A program made the translations under genes and the position numbers. From positions 113,527,206 through 113,591,205 of the forward strand of contig NC_067283.1 in the NCBI RefSeq assembly GCF_020740795.1: 64,000 nucleotides of DNA. The letters are read 5' to 3'. Shown piece after piece: positions 57,214 to 64,000 of this stretch; position 1 is the first letter of the stretch; every line of letters starts with the position of its first letter. The notes beneath the pieces were generated by a model. It was not told the origin of the DNA and searched no databases. It saw only the letters and a program-made list of their open reading frames with translations. This DNA is from Apus apus. Lineage: Eukaryota > Chordata > Aves > Apodiformes > Apodidae.

Positions 57214-57303
57214 CTGTACATAACATGGTATCGAGAGATGCCTCGTGCTTTCCCACCCATCTTGGATAGCCACTCAGCATAGGTAGCACGAGGTCCTTTT
57301 TCA
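57214..57303 (-). CDS. PRKDC: PRKDC coding exon (90 bp)
   Basis: It reads E-K-G-P-R-A-T-Y-A-E-W-L-S-K-M-G-G-K-A-R and ends Y-H-V-M-Y plus AG. Human has P-P-C-E-Y-K-D-W-L-T-K-M-S-G-K at this point. The segment is among the less conserved in the kinase domain, but phase and splice sites fit exactly. Confidence 0.94.
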
Positions 57304-59174
57304 CTAAGGACAAAATTAAAAAAGGACTGATTATTTCGCTTTATCATCTTACCACTCTGTCCTCAAATATTTGCAGGCTGAGTCTGTGCTGCTATGACCC
57401 ATGAGATTTTTTACACACAGAAGGCATCGGGAAACTACAGTCTACAGTAATTTTAGCCTTGCTATGGAAATGAAATTTAGCCCATTGGTGCATGTGCTAA
57501 TCCATCCATCCCCTTCCCCCCAGCTTTGAGGGCACTGCAGTCATACCTGATAGAAGATGTGACATCTCAAAGGTGTTACTTTGTCAATAGGTACTGTGAA
57601 AACTACAAGCTGCCATGAGAAGACAGACCCAAAATCATTTCTCCAGGGAGGGAGATATTTTTAACACAGACTCGTAACCATTTGAGAGCCCATCACAGTA
57701 CCTGCTGCCATTTGTCCATCTAAACAGGTAGGGGATGCAGGAAGGCAGGGTGCACGGGCAGGAGGAATGGGGGCTTAGAGGATTTAAGGGATTAATTCAT
57801 AAGAAATCAGTCTTCATTAGTTGCACTGCTTATAGAACAATGTGGTACTTTTCTCCCATCTTAGCTAAATACACTGCTATGCTAGATATGAAACTTCTGT
57901 TCCACAGAGGCACCAACTTAGCAAAGCACCTGCCTTCTCCCTTTCTCCCAAACCATGTCCTGAGGTACAGAGATCCTTTCCATTTAAGAAGTATTTCCCA
58001 TGTATAGACTGTATATTCTATCACTTCAGGATAAAGAAAAGGATTTCTAAACTTCAGAAAGATATTCACCCCCACCAAAATATTGCCAGCAAGGACTTAA
58101 CCAGAATTTTCCTTTGTGAATGCTGTCATGCAACCATAGCTCAATATGAAGTGTTTTAATTATGGGAAAATATTTAAAGACTTTATACAACAATAAGATA
58201 AAGCACTTTTTTGGGGGATAAATTGCTACCTGTTTTTAGAAAGATACTGATACTCTACATTTAGTATATTAGAAATTCTCTCCCCTCATGAGATGGTTCC
58301 ATGTGAGTCCTCCTCCTCTTGCCCAGGCAATAAATTGAGGCCAACGTAACAGCACTGCTGTTCACAAAAGTGAACCAGACAGCAGTAATGCAGCAACTGT
58401 AGTAGTTCCTAAACTGCTCACAACTCAATTAACTGTAGAAATAAAGACTCTTTGGAGTCCAGCCTCCACTCTGGAGGTTCCTCCAACCTTGCACCAGAAA
58501 TAGTAAAAATAAGTGGTGATAACAACACTTGGACAAACCTTAACAGAGATTATGGACTAAGATCAAAGAAGGTAAATAAAACCACGTATCTGCATTCCAG
58601 GATAGAAAAAGGCTAAAATGCTAGAATTAAATAAATTTTACAAATCTTCATTCTCCAATTACAATCAAAAGAAAGACACACAATTTATTCAACCCCAGCA
58701 TTTGTATTAAGTCAGGGAGCGTTTTCTTATACAGCTGTTTTCTGCATCTGCTGCCAATTTTGCCTGTCACTGACTTACTGCTGAACCCAAGTTCTGAACT
58801 GTCTGCTCTGCTCCCCCCGACTCCCCTTGCTGACCTACGTCCATTTCCTGCCTGATCAAATGAAGAGATCAAAATCCTTTGCTCGTAAAAATCAATCTGC
58901 TGATAAGGAAATGGTGATGATAATGACGTCACACATTATTATAAGCTTCATGTTTAAACAAGCTGGGTGGAGGATATCCCAGGTACAATGGTACTCATTA
59001 AACAAACAGTTGCCAATTACTAATTTGGATCAGGAAGTACAAACTGCCTCTTTGCTTATACGTGCTTTTATTTCCTTCTTTTAAAAAAAGAAAATGCTGC
59101 CATGAGATTGTCAGTATCAAAACAACCCATTTGTAGTGGTCTCTATTACTGCAGACAGCTAACCCAAGCATCAC
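57304..59174 (-). other. PRKDC: PRKDC intron
   Basis: A 1.9-kb intron. I looked for exons on both strands and found none that fits PRKDC. Confidence 0.8.
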
Positions 59175-59267
59175 CTGTTATAGCTGATGTCCTCCTCTTC
59201 AGACATGCTATTGTTAAGGAATTCTTTTAAAGTACAAGTATTTTCCAGCCACTTGATGAGGCCCAGT
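59175..59267 (-). CDS. PRKDC: PRKDC coding exon ([10 protein letters not shown] exon)
   Basis: 93 bp giving [20 protein letters not shown], then M-S-E-E-E-D. Human reads L-G-L-I-E-W-L-E-N-T-V-T-L-K-D. Phase 2 in and out. Confidence 0.96.
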
Positions 59268-59575
59268 CTGGAACAAAAGAAATCAGAGATGTGAACAAGC
59301 AGCCCAGAGTTGAACTTCAGATGAACACCACAAAGAGGAAGCAACACATTCTAGTGCCTGCTAAAAGTAAGCTGAAAGCTACTGATTTAAATATACTCTG
59401 TAAAACAGTTTCCAGACAAAGCAATTTCAATGTTGTTTAAAAAGAAAGGGAAAAAAAGTTAAACCAAGACCCAAAACACTCTGAACCAGAGTCTGGCACA
59501 CAGACTGCTCTCCAGTGCCCCAGCAGTAATAGATGTTAATGTAAGGATTTCAGTCCCTTCAAGATAAACACTGAC

Positions 59576-59796
59576 CGTGTTGTCATGGGGATGACCTGGT
59601 AAGTTTTTAACTGCATATTCCTTTGGCTACACGTAGCATCTTGGGCAAGGATGATGTTCATGACATCAAACAGCTGCTCAATACGTTGGTCTTGTCGCAG
59701 GTCTTCACCACCTTTGACAAGAAAAGGATACTCCTGCTCATCGCTGCCTCGGATTGTTATACGTTTCGGTTTCCTCAAGGATTCCATTACCCTTAT
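59576..59796 (-). CDS. PRKDC: PRKDC coding exon (kinase N-lobe)
   Basis: 221 bp starting in phase 0: [17 protein letters not shown], then [20 protein letters not shown] and Y-Q-V-I-P-M-T-T-R. It includes the conserved lysine of [10 protein letters not shown], which contacts ATP phosphates in PI3K-related kinases. The donor is CG then GTCAGT. Confidence 0.97.
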
Positions 59797-60068
59797 CTTG
59801 GAAAAAAGGTAGAAGAAAGCAAAACATCAGTGAAAGAACACTTGGCCTTACAGAATCATCAGTGAAATCAAGCATATCTGACATTCTTAGATGGCATAAT
59901 GAAGTTGCTCAGTTACTGCTAGAGAAACAAACGTCGGTTTGCAGACCCTCCTTTACGCACTGCAAGATGTGTGCACAAGCAGTAACCTTTCTGTTGTCAA
60001 ATCCTTCCAATGGAATATGGACACAAATTTATAGCAAACAGGATCTTGACTCAAACTTATTAACATAC

Positions 60069-60136
60069 CCGTTCATCAAATCCAGAGATTTTTGCATGGT
60101 ACTCTGGCAGTGGTTTCCCTTTTCCATCATACTGAC
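60069..60136 (-). CDS. PRKDC: PRKDC coding exon (68 bp)
   Basis: It encodes (G)[19 protein letters not shown] and D-E-R, matching human [19 protein letters not shown]. It starts with two bases completing glycine and ends in phase 0 before GTATGT. Confidence 0.96.
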
Positions 60137-60648
60137 CTGAAGTGGTAATGGTAAATAAAAAGAGAAAAGAAAAAAGAAAAAAGTTATGCATAGTGAAATT
60201 TTTACTGTTTTAAATGTGTTTGAGAACAGAACAGCCCCCCAAGTATTTTGTGAAATTGGTAGAATGGTAACTTAAAAGAAAATATTTTTAAAAAAAAATC
60301 TATCATGCACAACATATGATTTTATCTGTTAATTACTAATATTCTTTCCTTTTAAAGCTGTTAGAATTGCAGCTCTTTCAGAATAAATATCCTTTATGAA
60401 CTACATTAAACACACTTTAGATTTAGAGATCAGATTTCTTGGAATCTTCGGCAAGAGATATCATTTTTAAAATCAGGACTACAGCTTAAGAACAGATTTA
60501 AGAGATGATGAATGAACACAGTTATTTCAGGTGAAATCTACCTCTGCGTAAGGTCAGAAAGAAGGGCCACATATCCACCTTAGAAGTAGAGCTCAAGAGT
60601 AGCAACTTTCTTCTCAGGGACAGGTCACAGCACTGAAGAGGAACTTAC
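60137..60648 (-). other. PRKDC: PRKDC intron
   Basis: A 512-bp intron with no recognisable feature. Confidence 0.85.
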
Positions 60649-60853
60649 CAGGAACTTCTAGTTCATTCCTCAAGAACTCAGCTTTGAATTCACTCATCCA
60701 CGGTGAACATTCTTTCAGGTTTCCAGGTTCTTTATGGTTTTTGTTCATTTTTGAGAGAAGAGAAGTAGCAATCTCCTCAAAGTTACTAGCCTTCATATCC
60801 AACAGTTCTGAACCACCTTTTCCAAAATGCTGGTCAAAGTCTTTCCCAAAAGC
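60649..60853 (-). CDS. PRKDC: PRKDC coding exon ([11 protein letters not shown] exon)
   Basis: 205 bp: [18 protein letters not shown], then [14 protein letters not shown] and F-L-R-N-E-L-E-V-P plus G. The open frame runs a further 26 bp upstream to another AG, but the acceptor CCTCAG at 60854 gives exactly the 68 codons plus one base expected from human (T-F-G-K-E-F-D-K...). Confidence 0.95.
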
Positions 60854-63800
60854 CTGAGGTTCATTTATAGAAAGGAGTCCTGTTAACACAGTGCTAGGAA
60901 ATACCCAAGAATACAAAAAATGCTGCCTTCCTATCTACACACACAGCTTCATTTGAGCTCCATATGAATAAATATCAATTGTCCTTCCACACCAGTTCAT
61001 TTCTTCATTATTTCTAGTCTGTCAGAACCTTTTCACTGCCTGTTTGGTAGACCCACCAGCTGTTATCAACAGAAATATCTACATTTAACCAATTCAGTGA
61101 TTTCAGTGCTCCAGCAGCAGTTATATTCTAGGTGAACATATCAACAATGCTGCATTATTATAATGCTCATTACACTTAATACATGTACCTCATATGGTTA
61201 GAAAATTTAAGATCAGCTAGTGAAATATCAATAGAAAAATATTTAAATGTCTAGCTATTGAACAAATTCCATTTATTTACAAATGGGTAAAAAAATACAA
61301 ATGGATAAGTTAATTAATCCTTTTCCTTCTCTCAAACACTGTGCTTTATGGAAGCTGGGGGGTTTTGCTGGATTTTGGGTTTTGCTTTCTGCTGTTGTTG
61401 GGTTGCTTTGGGTTTGTGGAGTTTTGGTGGTTTTTTTTTGTTTTTGTTTGGTTTTTTGTGTGGTTTTTTTGGTTTGTTTTTGTTTTGTTTTGTTTTTTTA
61501 AACCATACTACATAGCAAACAATACAACCTAGCTAATTTAATATATGCCTTTTCGGCTAACCAAAAGATTTATATATATATACATAACACATGTCAGAGA
61601 GCTTCACGTATTAAGGTAATTTTTTGAGTCATGTTAGAAAATTCACATTTAAATGTTCTATTTACTATCGCATGTATTTTTTGTGATTTGCTTTGAGAGA
61701 ATTTTGGATGTAAAATGTATAAAATAATAGTTTTAAAGTATTTAAAATATCCTGATAAAGGAAGAATGCAGAGACATTTCATACTGATCCGTTTAATAAA
61801 CAAAGTAAATATTATCTGCAAGTAGTTAACTGAGTTGACTTCTTATGTTCATAATTCAAGGCTCTAGAAAAAACAGATGTCCCCTGTTGGACCTCACTGG
61901 TATTAACAGCTTGGGAAGATACGTAAGCTCACTTGTTTTTTCAATGCCTGATCATTTTTCTCCCAAGCTATGATGGACGCAGCTATTTCAGTGAAGTAAA
62001 TGAAAATAAAGAAAATATTATCTTTCTGAAGCAGAGACTGCTACAGCCAACACCCTTATCACTTTAAATCTATTTCCAGATGATCATTCAATTGCTTTCT
62101 CTGCTTTGTTCTTTGCCTTATTTTAAAATTCAAGGCAATAAATATTTAACTGCCTTAACACTGTCTTTCAATTAATACAATGTATCAACTGTTTAATTTA
62201 TGCCTTACTGGAATTTCATGTTAAAAATAAAGATTCTTATTCTCTAAGTTACCATTAAAATTGCACATAAATAATACATCAGAGCACAAATCTAAAATAC
62301 TCCACATATTAGAGCAATTTCATGTGTCAGTCAAGGAATACAACAGTTTGTTTTTTTTCAGCAAGGACACTAGAAACTACCCAGTTATCGTTACAGCACA
62401 CTTTGTTTCTCCACTAATACTGCATCATGAAGGCAGAGAACTCAAGAGGCCCTGCACTGTCACCCTGACCCTCTTCTCCTGCAGCTGGTGGCATGTGACA
62501 GGAATACTGCTCTCCCTCTTGCCTTCAACAGGGGGGAACAAGCCTACCACCCCTCTTCCAGCACCTCCCTCGCTCTTCCTATTCCTGTTCAGTAACAATT
62601 AAAAATCCATCAGCACTACTTGCAGTAACCTCTACTACTGCAAATGTTCCAGCTTTTTAAAGAGCCAAGGACTGTTTAAGTGGGCCAAAGAGCACACAAA
62701 CCACCCCAGCAACCAAACGCAGACTGCCTTTGTCCTCATGCCTGCTAGGTCCCTTGCTACACTTGTACCTTGTGTGCCTCATCCTACAGCTGCTTCCTTC
62801 CCTCCACCCCCACCTCAACAGCAGCACATCCTGCAAATTCTTATCCCCCTGCTCTTCAAAGTCATTATCATCAGAGAGCCAGCTTATCTTGCAGCAACAT
62901 ATTCAAAGGGCTAGGATGCCCCTAAATTCCTAATTACCCTTTCTGATGCTCTACCTCCTCAACTCCTTCCAACCCCACCTTGACCCCACCTTAGTCACAT
63001 CCTCCACCTTCCCTGCTCACGGGGAAGGAATCTCCCTAGACATACTCAGGTAAGTTTATCTAATCCTAACATGAGTTAAAAATAGGCAGAGACCTGGATC
63101 CACCTAGCCCTGGCCATGGGGCTATGTGCATACAGGACCACAGACACGCTTCTGCAGGAGTATCAACTCTTCTGGCCTCCAGCAATTTGCAGCTCAGGGA
63201 TTTTTGGACCCAGAAGTGTGCATTTATATGTAAAAGCTCTCCAAGCATTTTCCCCCAACCCATGCTATTGTCTACTTGCTATTTGAACAGATGAAAGCAC
63301 CTGTAAAACTCTGCAGCAGAAGTTCAACACTTAAGTGTGTACTGAATGAGGAAACTCTTCTCCCTGTTTGTTTTGAACCTGCCATTTCCACAGAATATTT
63401 ACTCCATGCTTGACACTCCTCATGTCAAGAGCCTTATTGTATCCGTCCTCATTGTGTCTTTTCCAACTGGAGGAATGCTTAAGTTCTTCCTTGTTCAGAG
63501 GTTACTCTGTAACTCTGGTTATTCTTGCTGCTCCAAGCAGTCTGTTTTCTTTTTATTTATGTTAAGAACTGCAGATGGGGACTACAGTGTTCAAGAAGCA
63601 AGGGTCAAAGAAGATGGCTGTGTCATTGTATAAATCTACATTTTGCTATATATTCTTAATAACGACTAACAGCTGCTTTTCTTTCTTGACTGCTCGAGTT
63701 TTCACAGCTGATGTTTCCACAGAACTATCAAAAATCAAGATTCTGTCCTTGAATTGCAAAAGTCAGCTCAAAATCAGAGTTTATATGTGAAATTTGGATT

Positions 63801-64000
63801 TTTTTTCCCACATGCATCACTTAATTTTCCTACACTGACTTCCACTATTTTAGATCTCAGTCAGCTTTGTAAAATCCTTCCTGTAGTTCTTCATAGTTGT
63901 AATGCTTCTGAATAACTTACCCTACATAAATTAATATCAGCAGCAAATTTGAGTAGCATAATATAGCAAAGCACTCTAGAGTGCTCACACATCCTTGGCA
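60854..64000 (-). other. PRKDC: PRKDC intron to window end
   Basis: No exon for the residues expected next (a K-M-Y-E-R-M-Y-like segment) was found in this 3.1 kb, so the stretch is presumably one intron. It includes a G/T-rich low-complexity patch (61390-61500) and short TA runs. Confidence 0.65.
61390..61500. repeat. T/G-rich low-complexity patch
   Basis: About 110 bp made almost wholly of T and G, ending in GTTTTGTTTTGTTTTTTT. On the minus strand this reads as A-rich with C, possibly the remains of a tail or a simple repeat. Confidence 0.7.

Larger units (their letters stand above)
52096..60853 (-). other. PRKDC: PRKDC gene, 3' portion (kinase and FATC exons)
   Basis: PRKDC encodes DNA-PKcs, the PI3K-related serine/threonine kinase recruited by Ku70/80 to broken DNA ends for non-homologous end joining. 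Ten coding exons on the minus strand join in phase to give 494 residues and the stop, equivalent to about human residues 3635-4128. Landmarks in order are [21 protein letters not shown], the catalytic [10 protein letters not shown], the I-D-F-G metal-binding motif, [12 protein letters not shown] and the FATC end W-E-G-W-E-P-W-M. Catalytic residues are intact. The remaining exons lie to the right of the window. Confidence 0.97.

Noticed and set aside
60649-60879. Longer version of the PRKDC exon starting at the AACAG acceptor
   Set aside because: It also keeps the frame, but the CCTCAG acceptor at 60854 gives precisely the length and first residues expected from the human protein.
61933-61982. 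A 50-bp minus-strand segment with a good pyrimidine tract, AG acceptor and GTGAGC donor, open in one frame (A-S-I-I-A-W-E-K-N-D-Q)
   Set aside because: The phase would fit PRKDC, but the residues do not match those expected just before the A-F-G-K-D-F-D exon (a K-M-Y-E-R-M-Y ... R-R-K-F-I-Q-like segment). Treated as a chance pair of splice signals.

Overview
This is a vertebrate nuclear window, almost certainly from a bird. Three protein-coding loci read clearly: the 3' part of SPIDR (plus strand, last coding exons between about 14.6 and 41.8 kb), the intronless transcription-factor gene CEBPD (minus strand, 44327-45328), and the last ten coding exons of PRKDC, the DNA-PK catalytic subunit (minus strand, 53078-60853). 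The order SPIDR > < CEBPD < PRKDC is the arrangement I know from human 8q11. CR1 LINE copies with the ATTCTGTG-type 3' terminus and an avian-type TGTCCTGG LTR point to Aves; I cannot name the species.

Layout. 1-14.5 kb: AT-rich sequence that would be SPIDR intron, with a 5'-truncated CR1 at 2.55-3.68 kb and one possible micro-exon at 2439-2491. 14.6-41.8 kb: ten SPIDR exons whose reading phases join without a break from the first to the stop codon. Their introns carry a 500-bp polypyrimidine tetranucleotide tract (18.9-19.4 kb), an LTR (25.2-25.9 kb), a 52-bp-arm foldback of CR1 tails (34.3 kb) and older CR1 pieces. 42.4-43.8 kb: a short spacer between the tail-to-tail ends of SPIDR and CEBPD. 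44-46.2 kb: CpG-island CEBPD with a TATA/GC-box/CCAAT promoter. 46.2-52 kb: spacer with a C27 run, a CCTCT pentanucleotide tract and possible signals for an unassigned plus-strand transcript. 52-61 kb: PRKDC kinase-domain and FATC exons. 61-64 kb: PRKDC intron with no exon I can support.

Functionally, two double-strand-break repair genes flank an inflammatory bZIP gene. SPIDR is a homologous-recombination scaffold (RAD51/BLM partner in human) and PRKDC is the end-joining kinase. I see no undescribed operon-like or defence-type system. The points most worth a second look are a four-cysteine module in the SPIDR C-terminus that resembles the RPA1 DBD-C zinc ribbon, the CR1 foldback hairpin, overlapping splice donors in SPIDR, and the expanded low-complexity parts and 5' leader of avian CEBPD. 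Homology calls rest on my memory of human SPIDR, CEBPD and PRKDC; exon edges come from splice signals and phase arithmetic.
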